Source: Apteryx mantelli (Eukaryota; Chordata; Aves; Apterygiformes; Apterygidae). Taken from it: 64,000 nucleotides of DNA. A model generated the notes under the pieces. The model was given only the letters and a program-made list of their open reading frames with translations, searched no databases and had not been told where the DNA came from. How positions within the stretch are numbered: position 1 is the first letter of the stretch; each line of letters starts with the position of its first letter. The position numbers and the translations under genes were made by a program. The stretch is from the NCBI RefSeq assembly GCF_036417845.1, contig NC_089982.1, positions 70,259,684 to 70,323,683 on the forward strand. The letters are read 5' to 3'. Positions 37,009 through 50,154 of this stretch are shown here, in pieces.

Positions 37009-40000
37009 TGTACAGTATTTATTAGAATTCATTTGTAGAGCAAAGAGTAGGGTTTTTTGCCTTCGGAATGGAAACAACAGTACCAAAACAGTACCAACAG
37101 TACAAAAAAATCAAAATACAGTCTTTGCTTTAAAAAAAAAAAAACTCCAGTATTCTCATACCTAATTGACATTTTGCAGTATAGATCTGCAAGGCCTATG
37201 AAAAGATGTCTTTCCCCTCCACAAATAATTTCTTGCAGTTCTCATCCAGACCCAATGAACACTTTAATAATTAGGTATCTTGTAGTGTGTTTTAATAAAT
37301 GATGTTATTGAATGCAAAGTTAGATTAGCCTTAACTCACAATACCTAACTGAAATGTCACCTTTACATTTCTTCCTCCAAGTTGAATCAGAAAACTTCTC
37401 ATATGTCTAAACCATTTGTACATGCATATAAAATAATAAATGGTTACCTGCTTACTACCCTTTCTGTGAGTGCAGGTTTTTTTGGATGCAGAATATGAGA
37501 CATATCTGGGCCATTTCAGACATTTCTGAAAATTTTGGCTTGTGTCAAGGGAGGCTGTGTCTGCGAGTTGCTATGATTTACCACAGATCATATTAAAGCC
37601 TAATAGACAAGACCATTGGAGGCAATTTGGCCATGATCAGAAGGCTCAGTTGTTAAAATCTCCCCTGGTTTCCAAGCCAGCTGTTAAAAATTTGCCTAGC
37701 TGTCTGTGCCCCCCTCTGTTACTATCCCTTTTCCTAGGAGCCATGCTGCTTGTGTTTTGTTTGGTGAGCAGCACCCGTTCTTTCTCATCCTGCTTTCAGA
37801 CCCAGAAGTCATCAACACCGTGCTCTGACCTTACGCTCCTTGTCCTCTGTTAGTAATATGGTGCTGCATTTTTGCTGGTGAAGTTCAGAGAAACACAACA
37901 TCCATCACTGGATCATTTCTTAGGCTTTCTAGAATAGCACCCAGAAGAGCAATATAGTCAAAATTCTGAATTTTCCAACATTGATTGATGTTAATTTTGT
38001 TATAGTTTTTTTTAATAATAGCAAAATAGGAAACTGCTCAGTTTTATTCTGAAAATCATCTCTATCCATGTTGCAAGTGAATATACAGTACAGCCGCATC
38101 AGTCAAGAATTCTGTGTGAACAGAATGTCCTGAGTAGTCCTACGTCCGTTGCAAACATCGTGAATCATAACCCAAATCTCTTATCTAGGGCACCTTTTGA
38201 CTTTGCTTCTGAGTGGATTGCTATCTAGTGATCCGGTGATCTTTGGAGAAGAAAAGCTGCTTAACTGTGGAGAGGCAAAAAAAAGGAAAAAGGAGAAAAA
38301 AGATAATGTCATCAAGACTAAGTGCTTCACTGATAGCTGTGTCCACACAACTGATGCTACTTTTTAATCAATAATATGGACTGATAAAAAGAAGTTTGTA
38401 TATTCCAGTGTGGAAAACCAAAAATATTTACTCAACCGTCTGTTTGCTTTTATAGTAACAACCAACCTAGACTTCTATTTGCAAACTGTGAACAAAGATT
38501 AAGCACTAAAATAGCTGTGAATTTTATTTTTTTGGGGGGGAGGGATCCTTTCCACAATTGTCTGTTCAGTAAATGAACACATTTTTAAACTGCAGTGATC
38601 ATACATGGTAGCAGTATAAGCTAGCCAGAGTTATTTCACTTACAGGAATGCCAGCAAAGCTCTGAGAACTAAAGTAGACCCTACAGCTAGCTTTGATTAT
38701 CCTGGTCTGTGTGGGCACGTACATGGAGATATGGTGCCATCCCTTCTGCATTGCTTTGCCAGCCTGCCTGCAAAGAGAGATCAGCCAGGGGCAAAGGGAC
38801 AGATTGCCATAAACCCTCGTGTACAGTTCCTAGGAACACCAGTAAAAAACAGATTCAAACCCAATAATATTGCAGGCCAGCTAGCAGAGTAAGGAAAATA
38901 TTGGCAAAGTAACAGCCTTGGTTTTAGAGGAGCCCAGAGGCTTTTGTTTTTGTTAAGCAGTAATAGTAAAGATAGCTAATATATATAAAATTTATATTAG
39001 TCATCTTTGATGCTTCAGTGCTGTCTTTCTAATGCTAGGGATTGCTTTACATAAATCTCAGGTTTTCTGTTCATAGAGGAACCTTCCCCAGGAGTTAGCA
39101 GATAGGTTAAGAAGGGTCCCCTGGTGAAGATTGGTAAAGTAACTTTTGCTTTTTCAGGAACAAAATTTACTGATGAGTATGTGCAATTGGCCTATGTGGA
39201 TATTGTGTTTATAGAAAGGCCAAAACTGATACATGCCTTGAAATATGTTACTTGGCCATTTTCTGTGAGCTCTAATACAGAGGGGAGAAGGTGAAGGACA
39301 GGATTCACAAATATATCTGATATCTTCTAGCTGTAAAAGGAGAGGATATTGCGGGACTTTTTTTTTTTTTTTTTTGGTAAGAAAATAATGTATGAAAGAA
39401 AGCAAAAGATTGTAAACGCCTGGGATGGTATGCAGCCAAAAAGTGGAAATTCTACTGTCTGCAATAGAATGGGCAGTGTGTTCTCAACTGGAGAATATCA
39501 CCAAAAGGAGCAACTGAATCCATATTCTATAAAAATTATGTTTCTAGGTCTGTGAATTTCTGGTAATTGAAGCCAATATCATGTCTGAAAATGTACAGCA
39601 CTCGGAAAGGCACAGAACCAATATCCAGGACGTTCTGTTGCTGTGTTGTCACTTCTCCATCCATGCTCCCCATCTGATGTTGTCTAAGGCTCATATTTGA
39701 AATTCTGGTTAAAAATAATACTGTCAGGTTAAAAAAAAAGTGAAAAAAATAAAATTCCTCACCAGTAGCACTATGAATAAAAGAAACAAATTTTTATTTT
39801 CAACGTTGCATAGTATTTTCTACCTGGCAGTGAAAATTTATTAATCCAGTATTTTTTAATCTGTGATTGGTGGGCTTCTGGGAGGGATTTTCCGGAACTG
39901 GTTGATGTCCAGGACTGCTTCTAAGGGATTCATAAAAGGTAACTAGGAAAAGCAAACTCTCCTGTCAGCAGTCTTGTACAGGAGTTGGCACATTTTTCAT

Positions 40001-40404
40001 TAAAAATTTGTAGGTGTCTGCATATCAAAAAAGATTGAAAAATGGTGCATTGTTTCATTTTCATGTTTTTAAACACTAACTTGATTGGGCAGTGTTTGCT
40101 TTACAAATAAATTGATTTGTGGTCCTGTGCTTGTATCCTAATGTGCAGGCTCAGAGGCCTTGACAGAACTCCATTGAAGTTCATTGACTCTGACTGTAGC
40201 TTCCAAGTCACTTTGCTAATTGATAAAAATAATACATAAAGCCTTAAAAGATTACCCTCCCCCCACCAAAAAAGAAGAAAAAAAGAAAAAAGGCCTGGAT
40301 GCCTGAGTCAAACTGCCAGACATTATCGGTTTAAATTCTCAAAGATACAAGGTGAGATCTACAAAGAAACTCAGAAAGAGCATCTGTAGACTGAACATTT
40401 TCTC

Positions 40405-40434
40405 ACATGCCAGTGCTCTCACAGGCTGGCATGT
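40405..40434. repeat. Perfect 9-bp inverted repeat
   Basis: ACATGCCAG at 40405-40413 pairs with CTGGCATGT at 40426-40434 across a 12-base spacer. The spacing suits a small hairpin; no function can be assigned. Confidence 0.6.
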
Positions 40435-43400
40435 CAGAAGAGGCTTTGCATATTTGCAGTTTTGTTTTTCAGGGTGTCACAAGCTAGCACAAGCGTGCAA
40501 GACTTCTACACTACATGAAAACTGAGGAAAACTAATCCCCTCACATAAAAGCACTCAGGAACTGGGGAAATTCTGCTGTCTTCCTTCCTTCTGTCCTTCA
40601 TCTTCTTCCCATTCAGAAGGTTCATTTAGATGGAAAATTTAGACCTCAAGCCTTCTGTCTTGGACAAAATGTTCTGAGAGATGAATTAGGGGTGGTTGTG
40701 TGCTATGTTCACATGGACCTTCATCCGATAAAAAGATCTACCATTGAGAAGCTCTGCGTCCACACAAAGTCCCTTTGGAGGCCTAAGCTAGCTGACCTCA
40801 TTGTAAGGCTGGGGCCTAGATGGGGATTTTCAGCACAGGTTGCTGCAGTGAAGATAACTTTTCCTGTAGTTTTTATGGTGCTTGATCTTTTAAAAGCTTT
40901 TCCCCTTTCTGTGCCTCTACATTCCACAACAATTCATTGTTTCAGCTGAGATCAGCAAAAAAAAAAAGCATTAAGTTGGATAACTGGATGACTGGAAGGA
41001 ATGAAGTTCTCAAAACTAACAGTGAATCTTTAACATATGAGTTACATGCTGCTTCCTTCAGCCTTTCCAACTATTTTAGTGCCCTCAACAAGAGCTTATT
41101 GATGGGCTGGCCTATCTCTCTCTTACAGTGAAACAGTTTTTGGAGACTGTCCTAATCTGCCTGTCCTCGATCTTGCATTAACACTCATTGCCATTGTATC
41201 TGAGCACTTCCCAAGTGTCAGAACAACAATGATATCTCTCTCTTCCTTCCCTGCCGGCGATGGAAATAGTTAGTTTGTTCTTTCCTAGTAAGGGAACTTC
41301 AACGGGGTCAGAGAGCCAGGATGGTTTACAATGCGGTTTTGTAACTTAGCTGGATGGGTGGATTTCATACCCATTGTTGTTTTCTTCCTGCTTCGTGGCG
41401 CTTGCATACTTGCTTGCCAACTTCCCCTCGTGGTCATTGGCACGACTCAAAAAAGCAAAGGAAGGCTGTAAGTGGCTGGTTGCAGAAGTGAGGCTGGGAA
41501 GAGGTGAGATGTTGCAAGAAGCAGACTGATAAGGAAGAGGCTTGATGACACGGGCGGATAAGCTCAAACCTGCTGAGAAGAATTTACTGCACCACCAAGA
41601 GGTTGTGTATTTTTCTCATATAAAGCCCTAAAGAAATGGGCTATAGTGCAGAGAACTATCTAAAAGGCAAGGAAGGGGAGTTAGTTCTCTGTCATATGCC
41701 AGCAGAGATGCAAAGTCATCCACTGAACTGTATGGGCAAACGTGCGTGCTGGAGGTCATACAACTGAGGGCAGGCTCCAGCTTTTGTTGCAACTGGGTGC
41801 TGTCTAGTAATTTCTTCTCCCAAAGGCAGCAGCCTTAGCAGGGTCCTTTTAGCCAGAAAGCCGCTCCAAAAAATCTGTGAAAAAAAGTGTGCTTCTGGAC
41901 AAAAGTTTTATTTACTTTTTTGTTTGGCCCCAAAACATTTTAGCAGTGACTTTTTTGCCTTATACTATGTACTCTTTGCAGGAAAGCTTTGAGGGATTTC
42001 ATGTATGACTGTCTGGAGACTGGCTTGACGGCAGAAGGGAGGTGGCAGGGTGGTGCTGACAGGCTCAGTTGCCATTTACAGAGCTGGAGGACTGCAGGAT
42101 GCAGAATGGCTTTGCCTTGTAAAGGCAGACTATAACATTGGCTCTAACATGTCAGGTATACTAGTTGTGTAGTTTGGTTAGAGGAGTGCCACATCGCTTG
42201 TGTTAAATTTTGCCAGTCTTTTTAGAGTGCATGAAATGCTGAGGTTTTACATTTTTTCTTTGAAAAGATGATATTTCCCTGTGATGTGTGTCCACCCTGA
42301 CCTTCTATGTAGACAGTATCATGACTGAGTATAACAACGCAGCATTAGGCATGATGTTTCCAGAGCGTTCATCTTTATTCAGCAATTCTGCAGGGCTCTT
42401 AACATGGTATGTACGTACAGTATGAATATCTGCCAGAACTATAGGCACATTGCTGCTACAGCAGTAAACATCAGAAGGCTAAAAATATCAGGGGCCAAAA
42501 TTTGCGATTGGGTTAAATATGAGAACTGTGTTAATTTCAGAGGGACTCCTGCATGGATGTCACCAGTGTACTGCTTGATGTTTGTCTGTGCAAGTGCTTT
42601 GCTTATTCAGTTTTTGTAGTAAAGGATTCTTTCAGGTCTACCTTATGTCTTTTTGGAGTGCAAGTGCCTGGCCTTTGAGAGTTCTTTCTTTCCCATCTTG
42701 TTTCTCAGTTTATTTTTTAATGCTTCCTTGGTTTCTCTCAGCTTTGGTTCACAGAAACCGATGTCCTTAGTAGCTGTCAATGCACAGGATGCCCAGTGAT
42801 AGCTGCTGACTGATAGCTCCTTTACTGAGCTCATGTTGTCTTTCTACATCCCCTTCCCTTTCCGTCTTCCATTTCCTTTTCCCCTTGACTACGCAGTGGT
42901 TTCCAAACTGGATGTCTTTGGCACTGCTTTGGTTTAAAAATACTTCAAATTTACATGTTTTGGGCGTTCTGGAAAGGAAAAGAGGATAGGTGAGGGCTCC
43001 TGTGGTCCTCTTATTTTCTGCTAGAGTTTGAATTTTCTTCAGTTCCCATGGGAAAGAGAACAACTTTCACACGGAGCAGCAGGCCTTGCTGGGAGGCTGG
43101 GAGTTAGATCCTGGGAACTTGCACATCTATTCACCTGTAATATGAATGAAGCAGTCAGACTATCTCCTGTAATCTCTTTTATCTTGCAATTCAGTGCTTT
43201 TGATTCAGACTGCAAAAAATATTTGGTCCAATATTAAAATATGTTAGAAAATATAGGTGCCCGCTTCTTCCTTGGCCTCTAAAACTGCCATAGCACACAA
43301 AGCCTTCCTTCTTACAGCTGCTGCTGCTGTTTTGTGGTCTTTCACTTTTGGAACAGGGTGTATTATGTAGCAGTTTTTCCTTTGCTGAATTTTGTACTAT

Positions 43401-45471
43401 TCTGGTCAGCTCTGTGCAGCTTACATTAGAGATATTTTTCTGTAGGTGTCTTCTATTTCAGTTTTGCTAGGTAGACTTGATTCCATCCTCTCATTTTTCC
43501 TTTTGACTTTGGTTCTGGCTGATATGTTTGCTCTTCCACAAGGTATAGCCAGAATATTAGAGACAATTCTTTCCACTTCACACACTGCAACGGTCTCTGC
43601 CCACGATTGTAAATGTCTGGTTGGTTGGCAAAATCCCTCATTTGACAATCATCTGCAGTTGTTTAATTTATGTTATAACGGTCTCCAACCAGTTTACGCA
43701 GCTCCCAAACCTGAATGCTTTCCATTGAACTCTGCCCTATACAAACCTGAAATTCTCTGGTGGCAATGAGACATCCTGGGAGTGGAGAGTTCTTGAGCCA
43801 GTCCTTCACCTCCTGAGTGATAGCATAAAGGGAATGGGAAGATGGTTGATACAGCTGGACAAAGATTTACCTTTGCATAGAAATAGGTGGGTAGCTGTGA
43901 TGGGAGAGAATTCATAAGGGAGTGTGCTGTAGCTGCCAGAGTCGTCCTGAATTGACCTGTGCAGTATTTGAAGCAAAACTGCTGCTGGCGGAAAACGGAA
44001 GTGTCTTCTGGCCACTCTCTTTTCATGTGGTGGAAAGCCACTTTGGCCATTTACTTTTTGAGTAGGGTGTTAGGTCCTACCTTGATCCTTTTGGCCTTGG
44101 TGACCAAGAATGAGAGTAACAAGAACTTAAGATGACTCACTTACAGGCAATTACTTGCTACACAGCTACACAATCTAGGCAGTTTTGTCTTTATGTCTAC
44201 ATACTAGCTTTGGCTTGATAGTTCAGGAAGATATTCCAGAAAAGAGCTCTCATGCTTTAAAAATTTCAGCAAATGTTTATTTATGTTCAGGTAATAGAGT
44301 GCAGACTGAAGCTCACTCAAACAATATGTGTCATTCCTTCACACACACACACGTTTTCTGCAGCCTATTTTATTTAACAGCAGTCCATTTAAAATAACAC
44401 TGCACAGAAATGCCAGTCTAAGCCTTTTTTCTTGGGCATGATCCTGCTGAACTCTTCTCCCCATGGTGGGCTGTTCTACACTCCCTTCTCACAGGACTTT
44501 CCTCTCCTGAGAGCTGACATAATCTCCATAAATATTAGGGTGATCTAGCCAGTTCACTAATAATCATTCAGCATTTTCCAGGCGGAAGAACACCTGCTAA
44601 ACAGGGTGTGGGGAATATGAAACAAAACCATTCCTGTTAGCCTGTGACAATAAATGATGTTTTGTTAGTTTTAAAATTAGTCTCCTAAAACATACAAAGA
44701 ACTGAGGGAAGCTCGGGGTGCGTGGCTATTACACAGGCTTGTCTCAGTGTGCATCAACAGAGTTGATAAATGCTCATGCTACACTTGTATTATTAAAAGG
44801 AAATACATAGCTGACCTATTAAATAAAGAAGACGACTTGTCGCGCAGGAGCATTTAGAGTTCATCTTCTACCTTTAGGACTGAATGGCAGTTCTAGGAGA
44901 CTGAGGGCTTAGACAAGATCAAGACTGACTCCTAACCTGCAGAATGTGGAATAAAATGCATTAGCCTAAGTGTTAATGTTAGCAGTTTGTGCAATGTGCC
45001 TTATCTTGAATTTGTGGTGGGCTAACAGTATTCATCCAGCCCATTACTGTTGTTTGGCTGCTGTACAGACACTCACTAGGCTGTGGTAGCTCCTTGTCTG
45101 GGCCTGAACCCTAGGTAATATAGCAAAAATGGTCTGTATTTAGAGGACCAGGTTTGAAAACAGGGTTCCTTAGAGGCATTTCTTACAGAGACTTCTGCTG
45201 TAAGGGCTCTCTAACACAAAAGATCCTGAGCACTATGATGAACAAAGGTTATTTTAAAATAAGAAATAAGAAAAAATCTTTATGAAGAGGTATGCAATCC
45301 ATTAGATAAAAAGCAGTACTTCAGCATCTGGAGAAAGATAAATATGTCTGATAACTTAATCATGGCCCTGGGACATCTTGTTGCTCTTGTGGCCCTATCT
45401 TTCACTCTTAAGATTCATTCTGAGATTTCCAGATCATAATGATTTTTCCCACATTTAACTAGTCTCTCCCA

Positions 45472-45509
45472 AATATATATATACATGTATGTATGTATGT
45501 ATGTATGTA
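45472..45509 (+). repeat. AT then GTAT microsatellite
   Basis: (AT)n at 45472-45482 is followed by about six tetranucleotide units of the GTAT/ATGT type up to 45509. Confidence 0.95.
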
Positions 45510-46159
45510 ATCCTGCTGTGACCCCATGTTAAGCCATGCAGAAAGCCCAAGAAAAAGCAGGAGGAGCCTGTAACAGACTGTGTTTTATAGCAATTTTCTC
45601 CAAGTAGTCACTCTCAGGCATCCCTGCTTAAGTCTTCAGCCTGTTGATCAGAGAAAGGGAGATGCCAGAGCTGGAGGAGATCTGCTGCCTTACATGCCTC
45701 TTTGTTTTTACCTCTCTCCTCTGGGCCACTTTTGAATCATTTCAATTGGTTTTGTTAGCATTCTTTCTTTCATTTTTTTTAAATCAGGTTACATTCATTT
45801 AAGGTGTCTAATATAAATTTAGTAATGTAAGTATCAGCAGTCAGATTTAAATATCTTGGCCATAATGTTCATAACTGCACTGAAATATTGAATCTGTTCT
45901 CACTAACAAGGCAGTTTTTCACACATTGAAGGAATATGTCTAATGTTGGATGTTATATTCTTGAGGAGTGTTGGATCTCTCCCCTTCTCAGTGCAGCAGT
46001 CCTCATCATATATTGCAATTCAGCGGTAAAATACTGAATACCATTGAATCATGTGGATTCTTCCCATGTTTCAGTCATACAAAACAAAGAAACAAAGCTC
46101 GATTGGTTCCTTGAGGCTGAAGTGATAATTCATCGATGCTGCTAGAAGAGAATGTCTTA

Positions 46160-46199
46160 AAATGCTAGTGTAATTTTTTAAATGCTAGTGTATTTTTTT
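46160..46199 (+). repeat. Imperfect 19-20 bp tandem duplication
   Basis: AAATGCTAGTGTAATTTTTT is followed immediately by AAATGCTAGTGTATTTTTTT. The two copies differ mainly by a single base. Confidence 0.85.
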
Positions 46200-46439
46200 G
46201 CCTTATATGTCCTGAGTCAAAAATTGGAAAACACAAAAATAAGTGTCAATAACATGCACTACCTATTTCTTCCTTGTATCTTTTCAGGGTTACCGTATGG
46301 CACCATCCATGTCTCTGCAGAGAGCTTGTTTAAGACCAATGTGCCTATTAGGTTTCCTTAAACTCTGTTTATATGGTCTCCTGGACCTCTGCAGGGGGAA
46401 TTTAATCCAGTGATAAATACTTCAGCTCTTTTCTAGTTA

Positions 46440-46503
46440 AATGAATTTTGTCCTTCAGTAAAACAGAGGTAATAACATTAATCTTGACCAAAAAAAAAAG
46501 TAG
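46440..46503 (+). repeat. Possible MIR/L3-type relic
   Basis: TTTTGTCCTTCAGTAAAACA followed by GAGGTAATAACATTAATCTT resembles the CATCTGTAAAATGGGGATAA then TAATACC region of MIR tails, then runs into an A-tract. A 12563-12595 segment upstream of the gene shares its AACATTAATCNTGACC plus A-run plus GTAG end. Confidence 0.4.
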
Positions 46504-47159
46504 AATAGTTGATCCTTGAAGATACTATTTAGAAAAAAACATAACTATATAAAATAGAATTTCTGGTGAAATAGTAGGCAGCATGGTACCAGTAATAGCC
46601 TTAAAAAATAACATTACAGAATGATTAATTTTTTTCTTTTTTTATGGTTAACAGTACGGAGTTGCATATGTATATTGATGCAGTTTGCAAAGTCAATAAA
46701 TAGGGCATGTGCTCCTGCGTGGAAAGAGGATGTTGCAGAAATAATTCTGACATGATGCGATAACCCCTCCTTAAAAAAACGGTAACGCAAGGGAGCAAGC
46801 GAGCAAGGCAGAACAATGCCGTGGTGTTCGGGCCACCAGGAAACGCCGGCAGCGCTCCCACCTTTTTCCGGTGACTTACCCGGAGTTCCTTCCAGGCGAC
46901 ACGGAGGGCTGATAATGCTGCGCGCTCAAACCTGTGCCAAATGAAAAGAGCGGAATTTTTTTGTTAAATTTATATCTGATAAAGAAGGGATCTTAACAAC
47001 ACCCTTTCCATGCAGCTTTAAAGCTCGTCTAGATGAAACACTTCTTTGTAACTCTTGTATTAGGAAATGATGCAGTATTTAAAGCTGTTTCAGCAGAGGA
47101 CAAGCACAAAAAAACCAAGTTTACTTTGTAAACTGATATTGCGTAAGTTAAGAGTTGTG
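46504..47159. other. Intron 1, nothing recognised
   Basis: AT-rich sequence with a moderately CpG-rich patch at about 46790-46930 leading towards the next CpG block. No exon is seen. Confidence 0.5.
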
Positions 47160-47209
47160 AGTGAATAAGGAGGTTGTTCATCGGTGTTTGCGTTCAGGGG
47201 AGAATCGTT

Positions 47210-47780
47210 GGAGGTGCATTTTTATCATTCTCAGGGAGCTGAGCGTTCCCGAAACAGCTCGACGTACCGGCAGTGCTCACCAGCGAGGCGCCCGGCCGTG
47301 GGGAAGGTGCCTTGCGGCCCAAGTCCCTGCGCTGGTGCGACCTCCTGGCCGCGCGGGCGGGTTCGCAGCCCCCCGGCTCTTCCCGCGGGTGCACGTGCAT
47401 GTTGTGCCGTGTGTGGCGTGGCTGTGTGTGTGGCCACGTGTCAGGAAGACGTGTAGTTTCCTCCCGTGGCGCCCGGCTGCGGTGGAGAGGGGCTGCCGCG
47501 AGCCCGGCCGGGGGCCTTGGCTCTCCGGTTGTGGGCAGCTGCTGCCCCTCGTGGTCTCTAGCCTCAGCGGCCCTTGCTTTGCCAGCTAAAATAGGGCCAC
47601 GGCCACATCTATTTAGGAACGGCATTCAGGCAAAATCCGCTGGCGAGCGGGGCGCGAAGGGGCCCCTCCGGCGCGGGCCACCGGGGCCACCAGGCACCTG
47701 CCTGCGCTTCGCGCCTGCTCCCCTCGCAGGGAGGCAGCTCCTCGCAGTCGCTGGCGCGTGCTCTCATCGCTCAGCTCGTT
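47210..47780. promoter_or_regulatory. Intragenic CpG island in LDB2 intron 1
   Basis: About 570 bases of strongly CpG-rich, GC-rich sequence with clear edges, about 29 kb into the intron. It includes GC-box-like GGGCGGG (about 47356), CCCGCGGG (about 47383), CACGTG (about 47391 and 47434) and GGGGCGCGAAGGGGCCCC (about 47649). Three overlapping open frames of 142, 143 and 231 residues occur on both strands. They are low-complexity (R, A, G, P), the 231-residue one starts at GTG, and none matches a family. It is best read as a CpG island: an alternative LDB2 promoter, a noncoding RNA start or a Polycomb-type regulatory island. Confidence 0.6.
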
Positions 47781-50027
47781 TGCTCAGGGGTTTTGCACGC
47801 TTATTTTATTTATGCTTCAGCCTGTACTTAGCAGCCAGGTTGTTTTTTTCTGACTGGCTACTAATGAAGAATAAGTCAATTTATCCTCATCAGTTAAATT
47901 ATAAATACAAAGAAAACAGAGTAAAAATGTCACCACATGGAGATGGCTTCTCTTTTTCCATTCCCTAAATCCTGGCTTATGTAAACTGAGATAAATATTT
48001 ATAAAAAATGCTGGGCACAGTAACCCTCGTTGTTAAACTATTTGGATTAGCTTGCGAGATGTAACTATTGATAACACAGTTTGGTACCTTTGTAAATAGA
48101 TTTCCTCTGCACAATTATGTTTTCCACTCAGTTTTAAAGCAGATGTGTTTTATTTGAGCTGGCTAAGAAAGGAGCTTGAGAACCACCAAAAAGAAGAGAC
48201 ATCAGAAGTTTAATTTTCATAGCAGATAGTGTGGTTTCAAAAAATGAAAATGTTATACTTACAGGCCAAAACTTGGTCCCAGACCAAATGTGATTAAAGG
48301 GCACAGATAGGAGGGGTTTGCATGGGCACTTGTGGATCTTCTGCACAGCCGAAGATGCGTGCAGGAGGCTAACGGGTATATTAATGCAGGTGTGTGTGCC
48401 TTTCCCCTCGTGCTTCCCCCTCCCTGGTGTGTCTGTGGTGCAGTGGGGAATTCGGCTGCCGATATGCTCAGTCAAAGCATTTCTCAGAGGGGCTGATCGT
48501 ATTCCGGTTGAAATCAATGCCAGGTCTTCCCCTTATTTCAGAGGAACAGGATTAAACCCTCCATTACATGCCCTGGAGGTTGTCCTCTGGTGTGATCTCT
48601 TTGTGCCATCCCAACCTCCCAATTACTACTTCTGCTGTGATAAATGTGCATGCCAGAGGAGCTTGTGTATTTTTTTTCAAAAAAATATAGCAGGGGATTT
48701 CAGCATGTTATGAGGGTTTTAATAATTAATTGTTAAAAAATGCAGCAAAAATAGATGGAACATTAAAGCAAATTTGCAAGCCATTGAAGTAAAGAGCTGC
48801 AAATAGAAGCAATGCCTTTATCCTACCTTCATCTATCAGTATAAAACTCATCAAAGTAAACCTGTTTTATTTAGACATGTAGAAAATGTACTTTGACAAA
48901 CATCTACTTGATGACTGTCAGTGTCTTATAAAGAGACTTTGATATCAAAGATCCTCAGAAACTGTCAGAATAAATCATATGTTTTTTATGACAGAAGAAT
49001 GTTTCATAGCGATGATTTGTATTGTCTGGTTGATATGTTTTTAGCATCTTAATACAAAGGATTATTTTTACAAATGTTTTTGTACCTACTTGTGCAAAAT
49101 AATGTGATATTAATAAGATATTTTAGAAAGTGGTGCAAACTAGAAAAGCAGAGTCTGTATTCTTGCTCCTTCTAGCACTCCCCAAGGTTAATGGATAGCA
49201 ACTTTAAGACTTTGCGTATTGAATAGATTCACAAAGCTTAGGTAATCTATCAAAAAGCCTTTTCAAACAGATAGAGAGAACACCCTAATCATGTACTTTG
49301 AATGATACTGTTTCCTTGCGTTTATGCTATTGAAATGTATAGAAACAGGGCAAAAATATAGTTGATTTTGTTACACATGTTAGCATTTCTACAAATGGTT
49401 TTTCATCAGCCATATCCAGCATACCTCACCTTAAATACAAAGAAGATAATTAGTCACTGAACTGTTCAAGGCTGTAGGTATGACTGCAGTTACCCAGCAT
49501 TGCATCATGCTTTCTCTCAGCTTTTTTTTGATCCAGAAAGGCGGTGTTGCCTTGCAATGCAACTGGAGGAGCTGAATACATTAAAACAGGAAGATGAGAG
49601 GAATGCCTTGTGGGGACTTCTTGTAAACATATAGCATGATTGCTTTCTATTGGGAAGGCATTTCTGTGCAATGCTGTAGTGCCATACATGTGTTGAAAGT
49701 GCTGTGAAGGCATTAACTATTGAAATCTCGTAATCCATCTGCGAGCACTAAGTGATTAGTTGCAGTTTCTCCCGGGGTGGAAGCTGCTCTTGTGGCTTGC
49801 ACAAGGCTGCCTGGCAAGGCTCTGGCAGAGGCAGCGTTAGCACTAGCCTCAGCCTGGCAGGCCAGACCCCAGGTAAGGAAGAAAAGGGGCGGCAGCATGG
49901 TCCTGGGTAAACAGAAAATTCTGCAACGTTGGCAGTTTACACTGGCTGGAGGAATAGTAGTGCAGTGGCTTGGTGCCTGCAGGAGTGCTCACACGGCTTA
50001 ATTTTAAGGAGCAAATTCAGGAGTGTA
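47781..50027. other. Intron 1, nothing recognised
   Basis: AT-rich intron after the CpG island. About 48000-48130 has an unbroken AT-rich texture typical of conserved noncoding DNA, but no exon or repeat can be named. Confidence 0.5.
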
Positions 50028-50052
50028 GTTCCCTGTTCAGTAAACAGGGAAC
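50028..50052. repeat. Perfect 10-bp inverted repeat with 5-base loop
   Basis: GTTCCCTGTT (50028-50037) pairs with AACAGGGAAC (50043-50052). It is a stable short hairpin 73 bases before a second one. Confidence 0.85.
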
Positions 50053-50125
50053 AGAGGCTTCTCCCACAGGTGAATCAGAGCAAGAGGCAAACTAAAATTT
50101 AGGTTTATAGGTGCATCTCCAGGCT

Positions 50126-50154
50126 CAAGTGAGGCTCTTCTTCAGCCTCACTTG
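50126..50154. repeat. Perfect 11-bp inverted repeat with 7-base loop
   Basis: CAAGTGAGGCT (50126-50136) pairs with AGCCTCACTTG (50144-50154). An outer pairing, TCTCCAG (about 50116) with CTGGAGA (about 50173), could extend the structure across internal loops. Confidence 0.85.

Larger units (their letters stand above)
35861..45470. other. Intron 1, no exon recognised
   Basis: AT-rich intron with homopolymer runs (A-run at 37131-37144, T-run at 39358-39376), a purine-rich patch at 40262-40292 and a CA run at 44340-44352. The open frames are short, overlapping and unrelated to LDB2. Confidence 0.5.

Noticed and set aside
43446..44050. Open frames of 107 and 118 residues on opposite strands
   Set aside because: No recognisable domain, overlapping alternatives in several frames and no repeat or retroviral signature.
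47194..47625. 143-residue minus strand open frame in the same island
   Set aside because: Overlaps two + strand frames, is rich in R, P, T and A, and has no recognised domain.
47273..47968. 231-residue + strand open frame in the intronic CpG island
   Set aside because: It starts at GTG, is low-complexity in its GC-rich half, changes composition abruptly when it leaves the island, and overlaps competing frames on both strands. It fits CpG composition better than a gene.
48134..48713. 127- and 131-residue opposing open frames
   Set aside because: They overlap on opposite strands in ordinary intron, with no domain and no splice-site framing. Chance frames.
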